Shown in pieces: positions 1 to 8,143 of a stretch of 53,858 nt of DNA. This stretch comes from Acidobacteriota bacterium. GTDB lineage: Bacteria; Acidobacteriota; Holophagae; Holophagales; Holophagaceae. The stretch covers positions 1-53,858 of the forward strand of contig JAJZQW010000007.1 in assembly GCA_021802985.1 (NCBI GenBank), given 5' to 3'. The first letter of the stretch is position 1; every line of letters starts with the position of its first letter. The notes below the pieces were generated by a model. The model worked only from the letters and a program-made list of their open reading frames with translations, was not told the DNA's origin and made no database searches. A program made the translations under genes and the position numbers.

Positions 1-1
1 A

Positions 2-1321
2 GGTTCTTCGCGGAATGGCGTGAGGTAGAGGGACACCGGCAAGCCTTTGAGACCCTTGTGTTTGCTGAGAACGCGAGGGAGGCCACCGGTGTCTTGGGAG
101 CAGTGTATCCGTGTGCTGGGGGGATGGACGGGCTATGAGCCCGGAACGGTGGAGGTCCGGGAGGCCGATGGGCAAGGACCTCGGGAGGTCTGGATCGCGC
201 TGGATCGTCGGTCCTCCCGGTATCGCTGCTCGGGCTGCGGGAAGCTCCGGCCCCGGTATCACGATGCGGAGGAGCGGGAGATCCGGGACCTGCCCATCCT
301 TGGCGTGCCCGTGCGGCTGTTTCTCTGGCGGTTCCGGGTGGCCTGTCCGACGTGCGGCCCTCGGCTGGAGGCGCTGGAGTGGCTGGAACCCCGGTCGCGG
401 GTGACGCGGCGGATGGCGGAGGATGTGGCGAGGCTCTGCCGGGTGCTGCCCATCAAGCATGTGGCGGAGCGGTGCGGCCTGGATTGGCACACCGTGAAGG
501 CCATCGACAAGGCCTGGATGCTGCGCACGCTGCCGCCGCTGGACATGACGGGCGTGACGCGGCTGATCATGGACGAGATCGCCATCCACAAGGGGCACCG
601 CTACGCCACGCTCATCGTGGACGCCGATACGCGGAAGGTGCTGTGGGTGGGGAAGGGCCGGGGTCGGGAGGCGGTCCGTCCATTCTTTGAGGCCATCGGG
701 GGGGAAGGGCGAAAGGGCATCCGGGCCGTGGCGATGGACATGCACGCCCCCTTCGAAGTGGAGGTGCGGGCCCAGTGCCCGGGGGCCGAGATCGTCTACG
801 ACCTCTTCCATGTGGTGATGAAGTACGGCCGGGAAGTCATCGACCGGGTGCGGGTGGACGAGGCCAACCGACTGAGGAAGGACAAGGCGGCCCGGAAGCT
901 GGTGAAGGGCTCGAAATGGCTCCTGCTCGCCAACCGGGAGAATCTCGCAGGCCAGACTCAGCGTGTCCGGCTGAAGGAATTGCTGGAGGCCAACCAGGCG
1001 CTGATGACCGTCTATCTCCTTCGGGACGACCTGAAGCGGTTGTGGGGGTACACGCGGGAAGGCTGGGCGAGGCGGGCCTGGGAGGACTGGCTGGCCCGAG
1101 CGATGGAGAGCGGCCTTACCCCGCTCAAGACCTTCGCCCGCAACCTCACCAAGCGGATCGACGGCATCCTCGCCCAGTGCCGCTGGAAGCTGAATACCTC
1201 GATCCTCGAAGGCATCAACAACAAAGCCAAGGTCATCAAGCGCATGGCCTACGGCTTCCGCGATGACGACTACTTCGCCCTCAAAATCCGCTCAGCCTTC
1301 CCCGGTAATGCGCGATGAACC
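2..1321 (+). mobile_element. ISL3-family insertion sequence, apparently complete
   Basis: The element carries one ISL3-type transposase gene and imperfect terminal inverted repeats. The left end reads GGTTCTTCGCG from base 2. The complement of the right end reads GGTTCATCGCG and finishes at base 1321, with weaker similarity continuing inward. The transposase stop codon lies inside the right repeat. The flanking sequence on the right is the 5' end of a nitroreductase gene on the opposite strand, so the element has interrupted it. The left target duplication cannot be checked because only one base lies outside the element; the exact outer base of each end is therefore uncertain by one or two positions. 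Confidence 0.85.
89..1318 (+). CDS. ISL3-family transposase
   Basis: DDE transposase that cuts and rejoins the ends of its insertion sequence. The N-terminus holds a four-cysteine zinc finger (CSGC near residues 47-50 and CPTC near 86-89). The DDE core follows: first Asp in IMDEIAIHKGHRY (about residue 162), second Asp in AMDMHAPF (about 217) and Glu in LEGINNKAKVIKRM (about 374). About 409 residues is normal for the family. I chose the GTG at 89 because GAGGGAGG lies six bases upstream; the frame stays open to a TTG at 47 but without a ribosome site. It is the only gene of the element and looks intact, so the element may still be active. Confidence 0.9.
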   Translation: MSWEQCIRVLGGWTGYEPGTVEVREADGQGPREVWIALDRRSSRYRCSGCGKLRPRYHDAEEREIRDLPILGVPVRLFLWRFRVACPTCGPRLEALEWLEPRSRVTRRMAEDVARLCRVLPIKHVAERCGLDWHTVKAIDKAWMLRTLPPLDMTGVTRLIMDEIAIHKGHRYATLIVDADTRKVLWVGKGRGREAVRPFFEAIGGEGRKGIRAVAMDMHAPFEVEVRAQCPGAEIVYDLFHVVMKYGREVIDRVRVDEANRLRKDKAARKLVKGSKWLLLANRENLAGQTQRVRLKELLEANQALMTVYLLRDDLKRLWGYTREGWARRAWEDWLARAMESGLTPLKTFARNLTKRIDGILAQCRWKLNTSILEGINNKAKVIKRMAYGFRDDDYFALKIRSAFPGNAR

Positions 1322-1387
1322 AAATTTCTTGGTGGCATAGCGCCACTGCAGGGCGTCGAGGAGGGAGGTCGGGGTTGTCGTGGTCAC
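1322..1387 (-). pseudogene. NAD(P)H-dependent nitroreductase, 5' fragment cut off by the IS
   Basis: Reading the minus strand from a GTG preceded by GAGGA gives 22 residues ending LLDALQWRYATKKF. This matches the first helix of NfsB/nitroreductase-family flavoproteins, which conserve a RYATKKF-like string near the N-terminus. The coding sequence runs without a stop up to the last base before the insertion sequence, so the remaining roughly 180 codons should lie beyond the left edge of the window. It starts 39 bases after the thioredoxin gene and was probably its operon partner. The family assignment rests on a short segment. Confidence 0.7.
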
Positions 1388-1426
1388 AGGGTCCTCAAGG
1401 TAAGTGGATCGGGATCGAAAGAAGGA

Positions 1427-1747
1427 TCAGAGCGCCTGCTGGAGGAAGGTCTCCAGCTGGGCCTTGGGCAGGGTTCCGATGACCCGGTCCAGGGGCTTGC
1501 CGTCCTTCATGAGCAGGAGGGTGGGCATGCTGAGGATGTCGTAGGCCTCGGAGGTCTTGGGGTTGTCGTCCACATTGACGCGGACGAAGGCGATGCGGCC
1601 CTTGAACTGCTCCGCCAGCTGGTCCACCAGGGGCGAGACCTCCCGGCAGGGCGCGCACCAGGGGGCCCAGAAATCGACGAGGGTGGCGCCCGAAGCGACG
1701 GTGCCGGCAAATTCGGCATCCGAGAGGGGCTTGACGAGATCGGACAT
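1427..1747 (-). CDS. Thioredoxin
   Basis: A 106-residue thioredoxin, a cytoplasmic disulfide reductase. The active site is WCAPC at residues 30-34 instead of the commoner WCGPC, which can shift redox potential. The cis-proline is at residue 75 (SMPTLLL), and the buried Asp of VDFWAPW is present. GGAGGA lies just ahead of the ATG. The gene diverges from an HxlR-type regulator and is followed on its own strand by the start of an interrupted nitroreductase gene. This suggests a small redox-stress operon under HxlR control. It need not be the main housekeeping thioredoxin. Confidence 0.93.
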   Translation of the reverse strand: MSDLVKPLSDAEFAGTVASGATLVDFWAPWCAPCREVSPLVDQLAEQFKGRIAFVRVNVDDNPKTSEAYDILSMPTLLLMKDGKPLDRVIGTLPKAQLETFLQQAL

Positions 1748-1851
1748 GGGTCGTTCCTCCAAGTGAAACCAGGCTTCCAGGGTAGCCGCCGGAGGTCCGA
1801 TTCCTGTCATGGCGGGGATTTGCATTCCCGCCGCTTGTGGCACAATGGTCA

Positions 1852-1901
1852 GGTGCTTACGAACGAAAAGAAAGTAGGCACCTTTTTGGAAGGTAGGCAC
1901 C
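1852..1901. promoter_or_regulatory. Likely HxlR operator with three half-sites
   Basis: GGTGCTTAC at 1852-1860 is inverted relative to GTAGGCACC at 1874-1882, with one mismatch. A second GTAGGCACC lies at 1893-1901, exactly 19 bases after the first copy. HxlR-family regulators commonly bind inverted GTACTTAC/GTAAGTAC-type sites in their own promoter region. The third half-site ends two bases before the hxlR start codon, which suggests autorepression. The divergent thioredoxin start is about 100 bases away. Confidence 0.6.
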
Positions 1902-1903
1902 TC

Positions 1904-2302
1904 ATGGTTGGCAAGGCTTGCTCCCTGCATCCCAATGTCCTCAGCGCCCAGTGCCCTACCCGGCAGGTGCTGGATCTCATCGCCGACAAATGGACCACCC
2001 TCGTGATCTATCTGCTTTCCCGCGGCCGGCAGCGGTATGGGGAACTGCATCGCCAGATCGGGGGCATCAGCCAGAAGATGCTCACCCAGACCCTGCGGAA
2101 ACTGGAGCGGGATGGCCTGGTGGCCCGGCATGTCTATCCCGAGGTGCCGCCCCGCACCGAGTACGAGCTGACGGCCCTGGGCCACACCCTCATCGAACCC
2201 ATGGGGGCGCTGTGCGAGTGGGCCGGCGTCCACCTGTCGGAGCTGGAGCAGGCCCGCAAGCGCTACGACCACCTCCAGAAGAAGGCCAGTCTCAGCGCCT
2301 GA
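1904..2302 (+). CDS. HxlR-family winged-helix transcriptional regulator
   Basis: A 132-residue DUF24/HxlR regulator. The family signature CPTRQVLDLIADKW spans residues 17-30, followed by the winged helix (ISQKMLTQTLRKLERDGLV, about 55-73) and the wing VPPRTEYELTALG (81-93). Cys6 is placed like the redox-sensing cysteine of YodB/HypR-type members, and Cys17 is the usual family cysteine. I chose the ATG at 1904 over upstream in-frame codons because the protein then has the normal family length. It is divergent from thioredoxin and an interrupted nitroreductase, a typical HxlR neighbourhood, so it probably senses quinones or disulfide stress. Its 3' end overlaps the convergent nucleotidyltransferase gene by 11 bases. 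Confidence 0.9.
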   Translation: MVGKACSLHPNVLSAQCPTRQVLDLIADKWTTLVIYLLSRGRQRYGELHRQIGGISQKMLTQTLRKLERDGLVARHVYPEVPPRTEYELTALGHTLIEPMGALCEWAGVHLSELEQARKRYDHLQKKASLSA

Positions 2303-2858
2303 GGCGCTCGAAGTCCTCCGGCCGGTCCAGGTCGAAGGCCCCCTCGGGGAAGGGCAGGGTGGCGGCCCCTTCGCGGAGCAGGATGGGTTTGGCGCCCCGG
2401 TCGCCCTCCAGCACCCGCAGTTCTGGGAAGAGTCGGCGGGGAAACACCGCGGGGCTGCCCGGCGTTCCGGCGTAGAGGCAGGCCACGGGGCGGTCGTCGG
2501 AACCCCGGAAGAGCGCCATCAGGTCCCGCAGCAGGGCGGCGTCCACGGCGGGCTGATCCACCGTCATGATCAGAGTGGCTACCACCTCGGCTGAAAGGGC
2601 CCCGATCCCCTTCCGGATGGAACTGGCCACGCCCTCCTGGGCCTCAGCATTCACCACCGTCACCACCGCCAGATCCTCAAGCCCCGGATCCCAGGGGCCC
2701 ACCACGGCCACCACAGAGGCGCAGCCCGCGGCCAGAGCCGTCCGGGCGGCTCGGTGCAGCAGGGTTTCGCCGTCCAGGAGGAGGCGTGCCTTGGGGCCGC
2801 CCATGCGCCGCCCCGCGCCCGCCGCGAGGATCACGGCTGCGATGGGGGGTGCGTTCAC
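2292..2858 (-). CDS. MobA-like molybdenum cofactor nucleotidyltransferase (MocA type)
   Basis: A 188-residue NTP transferase of the MobA/MocA fold. The nucleotide-binding signature LAAGAGRRMGGPK is at residues 11-23, and the metal-binding Asp lies in MTVDQP (Asp101). MocA transfers CMP to molybdopterin to make the cytosine dinucleotide cofactor used by xanthine-oxidase-family enzymes. The gene is last in the Mo-hydroxylase operon and overlaps xdhC by four bases (ATGA), which supports MocA rather than MobA or an unrelated sugar nucleotidyltransferase. Substrate specificity is inferred from this context. Confidence 0.85.
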   Translation of the reverse strand: MNAPPIAAVILAAGAGRRMGGPKARLLLDGETLLHRAARTALAAGCASVVAVVGPWDPGLEDLAVVTVVNAEAQEGVASSIRKGIGALSAEVVATLIMTVDQPAVDAALLRDLMALFRGSDDRPVACLYAGTPGSPAVFPRRLFPELRVLEGDRGAKPILLREGAATLPFPEGAFDLDRPEDFERLRR

Positions 2859-3838
2859 GGTGCCGACACGGCGGCGGGGGTGTCGCGAAGGGATGCCCCC
2901 GAGCGTCCGTGGAGAGCCGCCTGGATCTCCGCCAGGATGGCCAACGCCATGGTTTCGGGACCTCCCGCGCCCAGGTCCAGGCCCACGGGAGTGTGCAGAC
3001 GCGCATCGGCCGTGAGCCCTGTCTCGGCCAGTTCCGCCAGCAGCTTCGCGCCCCGGGCCCGGCTTCCCATGAGGCCCAGGTACCCGGCGGAGGAAGGCAG
3101 CAGGTGGCGCAGGGCCTCCAGATCCTTGTGGTAGTTGTGCGTCATCAGCACGACGGCGGTGCGATCGTCCAGAGGCAGTTCCGAGATCACGGCCGCAGGC
3201 TGCCCCGCCCGCACGGCGTCCGCCTCCGGGAACCGCTCCGGCCGGGCGAAGGCCGGGCGGTGGTCCAGGAGGCCCACGGTCCAGCCCAGTTCCTTAGCCA
3301 GGCGCACCAGGGGTCGGCTGTCGTCCCCGGCCCCCAGGATCCACAGGGCGATGGGGGCCGCGAAAGCTTCGAAGCATTCATCCCGTTGGCCAGGCGCGGA
3401 TGCACCCGGATACCTCGGAATGCTGCGCATTCCGAGCTTTTCCTGGGACAGGTCGGTACGGATCCTCAGGCTGGTTCGCGACGACCAGGCCTCCTCGATC
3501 CAGATCATCCAGTCGGGGAGGCCCGTCACGCGCTCCACCAGGATTTCCAGGATGCCCTCGCAGCCGCTGCCGCTGCCCCAGACCAGGTCGGCGTCGCCGC
3601 GCAGGTCGTAGCGCAGGAGGCGGGGCGTTCCGTCCGCCAGCACCTCCGCCGCGCGGGCCAGGATCTCGCCCTCCAGGCAGCCGCCGCTGAGGGAGCCGCG
3701 CAGGACCGCCTTCCCGTCCGAGAGGAGCCGCGCGCCGGGGCGCCGGTAGCTGGCGCCCTCCACGCGGAGCAGGGTGGCCAGTGCGAAGGGTCCGGGCCCC
3801 CGGCGGACGATCTGGAGGATGTCCTGGAGTTCCTTCAT
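2855..3838 (-). CDS. XdhC/CoxI-family molybdenum hydroxylase maturation factor
   Basis: A 327-residue XdhC-family protein, which binds molybdopterin cofactor, promotes its sulfuration and helps insert it into xanthine-oxidase-type enzymes. The N-terminal CoxI domain includes GSLSGGCLEGE (residues 48-58), whose cysteine is the conserved one of the family. The C-terminal Rossmann-like domain begins at WILGAGDDSRPLV (about 166-178). The segment between the domains, about residues 115-160, is poorly conserved. It follows the Mo subunit by one base and overlaps the MocA-like gene by four bases, so the four genes are probably one transcript. Confidence 0.9.
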   Translation of the reverse strand: MKELQDILQIVRRGPGPFALATLLRVEGASYRRPGARLLSDGKAVLRGSLSGGCLEGEILARAAEVLADGTPRLLRYDLRGDADLVWGSGSGCEGILEILVERVTGLPDWMIWIEEAWSSRTSLRIRTDLSQEKLGMRSIPRYPGASAPGQRDECFEAFAAPIALWILGAGDDSRPLVRLAKELGWTVGLLDHRPAFARPERFPEADAVRAGQPAAVISELPLDDRTAVVLMTHNYHKDLEALRHLLPSSAGYLGLMGSRARGAKLLAELAETGLTADARLHTPVGLDLGAGGPETMALAILAEIQAALHGRSGASLRDTPAAVSAP

Positions 3839-3839
3839 C

Positions 3840-5990
3840 CTAGGCGAAGTCGCCGGGAGTCAGGGGCAGCCTTCGCACGCGCTTGCCCGTGGCCGCGAAG
3901 AGCGCGTTCAGCACGGCGGGGAGACAGACGGGAACGGGCGGCTCGCCCATGCCCGAGGGCGCCTCGGCACTGGCGACCACGTGGACGTCCACGGGGGGCA
4001 TGTCCGGCTGGCGCAGCACCGGGAAGGTGTCGTAGCCCTCCTGCACCGTGCGCCCCTTCTCGAAGGTGATCTGGCTGGACAGGGCGGAGATGCCCCAGGC
4101 GATGCCTCCCTCCACCTGGCCTTCGAGCCCGGTGGGGTTGAGGACGATGCCGCAATCCACCGCGGCCGTGACCCGGTGGACACGGAGGTCGCCCTTCTCG
4201 ACGGAGACTTCCGCCACTTCGGCCAGGTAGGTGCGGGCGTCATAGGCATGGCAGGCGATTCCCAGGCCATGGCCCGGCGGCACCTTCCGCCCCCAGCCGG
4301 CCTTCTCCGCCGCCAGTTCCAGCACCCGGCGGAGGCGGGTGATGTCCACCTCGTCCCGCCCCACCTTCACCTTGCCGCGCCGTCCCAGCAGGTCCAGGCG
4401 GAATTGCAGGGGATCCTTGCCGAGGGCGTGGGCCACCTCGTCCAGGAAGCACTCGCGGGCGAAGACATTGGGGACGATCTCGATGGCGCGCCACCAGCCC
4501 AGGGCGACGGGCACTCGCACCTCGGCGAAGGCCACCTCAAGGGCGGGGATGTCGTAGGGAATGTCGTGGGCGCCGTTGGCCTCGGTTTCGGCCTGCCCGG
4601 GGGACTTGTGCCCTTCCAGCCAGGAACGCAGGACCGCGCCACCGGCGATGCGGTGGGACCAGGCGGCGAGTCGCCCCTGGCCATCCACACCGGCCTTTAA
4701 GCGATGGAGGGTGGCGGGATGGAACTGGTCGTGGCGGAAGTCGTCTTCCCGGCTCCAGACCACCTGGATGGGCCCGCCGCCTGCGGCCTTGGCCACCTGG
4801 GCGGCCTCGGTGCTGAAATCGGTGCCCGAGCGCCGGCCAAAACCGCCGCCCAGGAGGGCCACGTTGACCTTCACTTGCTCCGTCTTGAGTCCCATGGCCT
4901 TGGCAGCCCGCTCCTGCGAGGTATTGGGGGCCTGGGTGCCCAGCCACATCTCAGCGCCGTCCGCCCGCGCCTGCACGGTAGCATTCATGGGTTCCATCGT
5001 CGCGTGGGCCTGGAAGGGGAAGAAATACTCCGCCTCGATGACGCGGGCCGAGGCCTTCAGGGCGGCGCCGGCGTCCCCTGCCTTGCGGGCAACATCGGCC
5101 GGACCGTCCAGCGCGGCGCGCATGCGGGTTTCCAGGTCCTTCGAGTTGAAGTCCTGGTGGAGCCCCTCGTCCCAGGTGACGGTGGCGGCCAGGGCCTCCC
5201 GGCCCTTGAAGGCGGCCCAGGTGCCATCGGCAATCACGGCGAGGCCCGTGGGCACTTTGACGACCGCCTTTACGCCGCGCACGGCCTTGGCCTTGGTCTC
5301 ATCCCAGGCCTTCGGCTGGCCCCCCACCACCGGGCAGCGGAGGACTGCGGCGAAGCGCTGGCCAGGCCGGCGCGTGTCCAGGCCGAAGAGGGCCTTGCCG
5401 ACAACGATCTTCGGGCCATCCACCCGCAGGGTCGGACGCCCCAGGAGGCGGAACTCGGCGGGATTCTTCAGCCGCGGTGCCTTGGGGACGGGCAGCTTGG
5501 CGGCGGCCTCCGCCAGTTCGCCATAGCCGGCCTTTTGCCCGTTGGGGCCGAGTACGAACCCCTGCTCGGTTCGGCACTGGGCCATAGGCACGCCCCAGGC
5601 CTGGGCGGCGGCGGCGACCAGCATCTCTCGGGCCGCGGCCCCCGCCGTGCGGAGGGTGGTCCAGGTGGTGCTGACGCTGGTGCTGCCGCCGGTGCCCAGG
5701 TGCTGGAAATCAGGGCCGGGCATGGCCTGGGCCAGCTCCACCCGGGACCAGTCCAGATCCAGTTCCTCGGCGAGGACCAGGGGCAGGGTCGTGCGCACGC
5801 CCTGGCCCATCTCGGACTTGGGGACGGTGAGCAGGGCCGTGCCATCGGGCCGAATGGCCAGGTAGGCGTTGGGCCTGAAGTCTGATGCGGGGGCGTCACC
5901 CGGACGGGGCTTGGCCTCGAGGCGGAGGGCCAGGACCAGCCCGGCGCCCGCGACCCCCGTAATCGTCAGGAAATCGCGGCGGCTGGTCAT
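3840..5990 (-). CDS. Xanthine-dehydrogenase-family molybdopterin-binding subunit, IorB type, Tat-exported
   Basis: The 716-residue large subunit of a molybdenum hydroxylase resembling isoquinoline 1-oxidoreductase/aldehyde oxidoreductase. A twin-arginine signal ([12 protein letters not shown]) starts at residue 4, so the folded enzyme is likely exported. Family features include GTGGSTSV near residue 100, [10 protein letters not shown] mid-protein and the catalytic GMGE with Glu near 683 in [18 protein letters not shown]. The ATG at 5990 overlaps the stop of the iron-sulfur subunit (ATGA). There is no FAD subunit in the operon, as in IorAB-type enzymes, whose electrons usually pass to a cytochrome. 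Substrate unknown. Confidence 0.88.
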   Translation of the reverse strand: MTSRRDFLTITGVAGAGLVLALRLEAKPRPGDAPASDFRPNAYLAIRPDGTALLTVPKSEMGQGVRTTLPLVLAEELDLDWSRVELAQAMPGPDFQHLGTGGSTSVSTTWTTLRTAGAAAREMLVAAAAQAWGVPMAQCRTEQGFVLGPNGQKAGYGELAEAAAKLPVPKAPRLKNPAEFRLLGRPTLRVDGPKIVVGKALFGLDTRRPGQRFAAVLRCPVVGGQPKAWDETKAKAVRGVKAVVKVPTGLAVIADGTWAAFKGREALAATVTWDEGLHQDFNSKDLETRMRAALDGPADVARKAGDAGAALKASARVIEAEYFFPFQAHATMEPMNATVQARADGAEMWLGTQAPNTSQERAAKAMGLKTEQVKVNVALLGGGFGRRSGTDFSTEAAQVAKAAGGGPIQVVWSREDDFRHDQFHPATLHRLKAGVDGQGRLAAWSHRIAGGAVLRSWLEGHKSPGQAETEANGAHDIPYDIPALEVAFAEVRVPVALGWWRAIEIVPNVFARECFLDEVAHALGKDPLQFRLDLLGRRGKVKVGRDEVDITRLRRVLELAAEKAGWGRKVPPGHGLGIACHAYDARTYLAEVAEVSVEKGDLRVHRVTAAVDCGIVLNPTGLEGQVEGGIAWGISALSSQITFEKGRTVQEGYDTFPVLRQPDMPPVDVHVVASAEAPSGMGEPPVPVCLPAVLNALFAATGKRVRRLPLTPGDFA

Positions 5991-6451
5991 TTCGCACCTC
6001 CCCGTGCGGCCCGGTGGATTGCCTTCCGGATCCGGGGGTAGGTCCCGCAGCGGCAGATGTGTTCGCCGATGGCGTCGTCGATTTGGCCATCCGTGGGGTG
6101 GGCGTTCGCCGCCAGGAGGGCCGCGGCGGTCATGAGCATGCCGGGCTGGCAGTAGCCGCACTGGGCCACATCCTCCTCGATCCAGGCCCTTTGAACGGGG
6201 TGGCTGCCATCCTTGGACAGGCCTTCGATGGTGAGGATCGCGGATCCGGCGGATTCCTTGATGGGCACCTGACAGGACCGGACGGCCTTCCCGTCCCGGT
6301 GGACCGTGCAGGATCCGCAGATGCCCTGACCGCAGCCGAACTTGGTGCCGGTGAGGCCCAGGGTGTCCCGGAGGACCCAGAGCAGGGGGGTGTCGGCATC
6401 GACGTCCACGGACCGGCGCCGGCCATTCACGGTGAGCTGGAAGGCGGGCAT
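5987..6451 (-). CDS. (2Fe-2S)-binding subunit of the molybdenum hydroxylase, IorA type
   Basis: A 154-residue small subunit with two 2Fe-2S clusters. The plant-ferredoxin-type cluster uses Cys40, 45, 48 and 60 (CGQGICGSC). The helical-domain cluster uses Cys98, 101, 133 and 135 (CGYC and CRC). It passes electrons from the molybdenum site of the adjacent large subunit. I chose the ATG at 6451 because AAGGAG lies just ahead of it; an in-frame ATG eight codons upstream lacks this. With no signal of its own, it is probably exported together with the Tat-bearing partner. It is the first gene of the operon. Confidence 0.92.
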   Translation of the reverse strand: MPAFQLTVNGRRRSVDVDADTPLLWVLRDTLGLTGTKFGCGQGICGSCTVHRDGKAVRSCQVPIKESAGSAILTIEGLSKDGSHPVQRAWIEEDVAQCGYCQPGMLMTAAALLAANAHPTDGQIDDAIGEHICRCGTYPRIRKAIHRAARGGAK

Positions 6452-6528
6452 GGCAGCTCCTTCAAAGGGCATCACGCGATGAGGACTACACCCTACGCCC
6501 GGGGGGGCCGCCCCGCAACGGGCGGGGC

Positions 6529-6544
6529 TGGCATCCCTCTCGCA
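6529..6544 (+). promoter_or_regulatory. Possible sigma-54 promoter for the fliO operon
   Basis: TGGCATCCCTCTCGCA has GG and GC separated by ten bases, the spacing of -24/-12 promoters, with the expected flanking T and A. The predicted start at about 6555 leaves a leader of about 20 bases before fliO. Flagellar genes often depend on sigma-54. The -12 box is CGC instead of TGC, so this is a candidate only. Confidence 0.4.
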
Positions 6545-6577
6545 CTTCCTCGGGGGATGTGTCGGGAGTTTGTCGTG

Positions 6578-7108
6578 ATGCGACGCGGGTGGTTGTGCTT
6601 GGGAATGCTGGCGGGCCTAGGCCTCTTCGCCCAGGAGGCCCCCCCGCCGGGTCCCCCGCCGAGTCCGGCGGAGAAGGAATTGCTGGCCCCCTATAATCTG
6701 GAGGACGGAAAACCGACGCAGGGTCAGGTGCCGGACGCCGGTCCCTCGGGCCTCCGGGCCTTCGGCTCCCTGGTCCTGGTGCTGGGCCTGGCGGGTACGA
6801 GCCTGTGGGCCCTCAAGAAGTACGGCCGGGGTCGTCTTCCCGGAAGCGGAGGCGGGAAGCTGAAGGTCGAGGAGACCCTGGCCCTGGGTGACCGGCGCTA
6901 CGTGTCCATTCTGGACGCCCAGGGCGAGCGCTTCCTGATCGCCCTGGCCCCCCAGGGGATCAGCCTCCTGGCCCGGCTGGACGGGCTGGAACGGACCTCC
7001 GAAGTCTCTGCCTTCGACCAGGCCCTGGGCCAGCAGGTGGATCTGGGCAGGCCCGTGCCGGTGCGCGAAATGGAAGCCATGCTCAAGCAATCCGGGGGTG
7101 GGCAGTGA
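6578..7108 (+). CDS. fliO: Flagellar biosynthesis protein FliO
   Basis: A 176-residue membrane protein that assists assembly of the FliP ring in the flagellar export gate. It has an N-terminal hydrophobic signal-like segment (residues 1-18), a proline-rich linker, one transmembrane helix (about 60-78) and a cytoplasmic domain ([18 protein letters not shown]) typical of FliO. FliO is weakly conserved, so the call leans on this architecture and on fliP starting inside its last codons (overlap 7105-7108). The start could also be the GTG at 6575 or the ATG at 6557. No fliM or fliN precedes it in the window. Confidence 0.85.
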   Translation: MRRGWLCLGMLAGLGLFAQEAPPPGPPPSPAEKELLAPYNLEDGKPTQGQVPDAGPSGLRAFGSLVLVLGLAGTSLWALKKYGRGRLPGSGGGKLKVEETLALGDRRYVSILDAQGERFLIALAPQGISLLARLDGLERTSEVSAFDQALGQQVDLGRPVPVREMEAMLKQSGGGQ

Positions 7109-7860
7109 ACCGCATCCTCCGCTGGCTGCCCCTGGTCCTGCTGGTGCTGGCGGGCGTCAGCCTCTGTGCCCAGCAGCCGGCGCCCCTCCCCTCCGTCACG
7201 GTGAATTTCGGTAAGACCCCCACGGGCCCGGCCCTGAGTTCCAGCCTCCAGGCGGTGCTGCTGCTCACGGTGCTCACCCTGGCGCCCACCATCCTCATGA
7301 CCGCCACCAGCTTCACCCGCATCGTGGTGGTGATGCAGTTCCTCCGCCAGGGCCTGGGCACCCAGCAGACACCTTCTAACCAGGTGCTCATCAGCCTTTC
7401 GCTCGTGCTCACCTTCTTCATCATGGCGCCCACGGCCCGGGAAATTAATACGACCGTGCTGCAGCCGCTCCAGCGCAACGAGCTCACGGTGGACCAGGCC
7501 ATGGACCGCACGGCCGCACCGCTGAAGGTGTTCATGCTGCGCTACACGCGCAAGAAGGACCTGTCGCTCTTCCTGGGCATCGCCAAGGCTCCGGCCCCGA
7601 AGACCAAGGCCGATGTGCCCATGGAGTGCCTGCTGCCGGCCTTCCTCATCAGTGAGCTGAAGACCGCCTTCGAGATCGGCTTCATGATCTTCCTGCCCTT
7701 CCTGGTGGTGGACATGGTGGTGGCCAGCATCCTGCTCAGCATGGGCATGATGATGCTCCCGCCCGTGGTCATCTCCCTGCCGTTCAAGATCCTGCTCTTC
7801 GTGCTGGTAGATGGCTGGTATCTCATCATCGGATCGCTGGTGCGGGGGTACACGGGATGA
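7105..7860 (+). CDS. fliP: Flagellar biosynthetic protein FliP
   Basis: A 251-residue core subunit of the flagellar type III export gate (a FliP5-FliQ4-FliR1 complex) in the inner membrane. It has a cleavable signal (residues 1-22), then the family helices: TILMTATSFTRIVVVMQFLRQ and LVLTFFIMAP early, and FEIGFMIFLPFLVVDMVVAS plus MMMLPPVVISLPFKILLF near the end. Length is normal. It begins with GTG inside the end of fliO and its stop overlaps the fliQ start (ATGA), so translation is probably coupled. Confidence 0.97.
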   Translation: MNRILRWLPLVLLVLAGVSLCAQQPAPLPSVTVNFGKTPTGPALSSSLQAVLLLTVLTLAPTILMTATSFTRIVVVMQFLRQGLGTQQTPSNQVLISLSLVLTFFIMAPTAREINTTVLQPLQRNELTVDQAMDRTAAPLKVFMLRYTRKKDLSLFLGIAKAPAPKTKADVPMECLLPAFLISELKTAFEIGFMIFLPFLVVDMVVASILLSMGMMMLPPVVISLPFKILLFVLVDGWYLIIGSLVRGYTG

Positions 7861-8135
7861 ACGAGCTCATCATTGCGCAGATCGGGAAAGAGGCCTTGAA
7901 GACTGCCCTTCTGGTGGCGGGACCGGCCCTGCTGGTGTCGCTGGTGGTGGGCTTGGCCATCTCCATCTTCCAGGTGGTGACGAGCCTCCAGGATCAGACC
8001 ATTGCCTTCGTGCCCAAGATCGTGGCCGTCATGGTGGTGGTGGCCCTGTCCTTCCCCTGGATGGTGCAGGTCCTGGTGCGTTTCACCACCCACATGTTCA
8101 CGGACTTCAACGCCGTCATCCGGCAGATGCCCTAG
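7857..8135 (+). CDS. fliQ: Flagellar biosynthetic protein FliQ
   Basis: A 92-residue export-gate subunit with two hydrophobic helical hairpin segments. The family string SIFQVVTSLQDQTIAFVPKI is at residues 36-55, and the second helix IVAVMVVVALSFPWMVQVLV follows directly. FliQ packs around FliP-FliR and helps close the pore. It overlaps the fliP stop by four bases, and fliR starts eight bases downstream. Length and order match the usual fliOPQR cluster. Confidence 0.97.
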   Translation: MNELIIAQIGKEALKTALLVAGPALLVSLVVGLAISIFQVVTSLQDQTIAFVPKIVAVMVVVALSFPWMVQVLVRFTTHMFTDFNAVIRQMP

Positions 8136-8143
8136 GTCATTCC

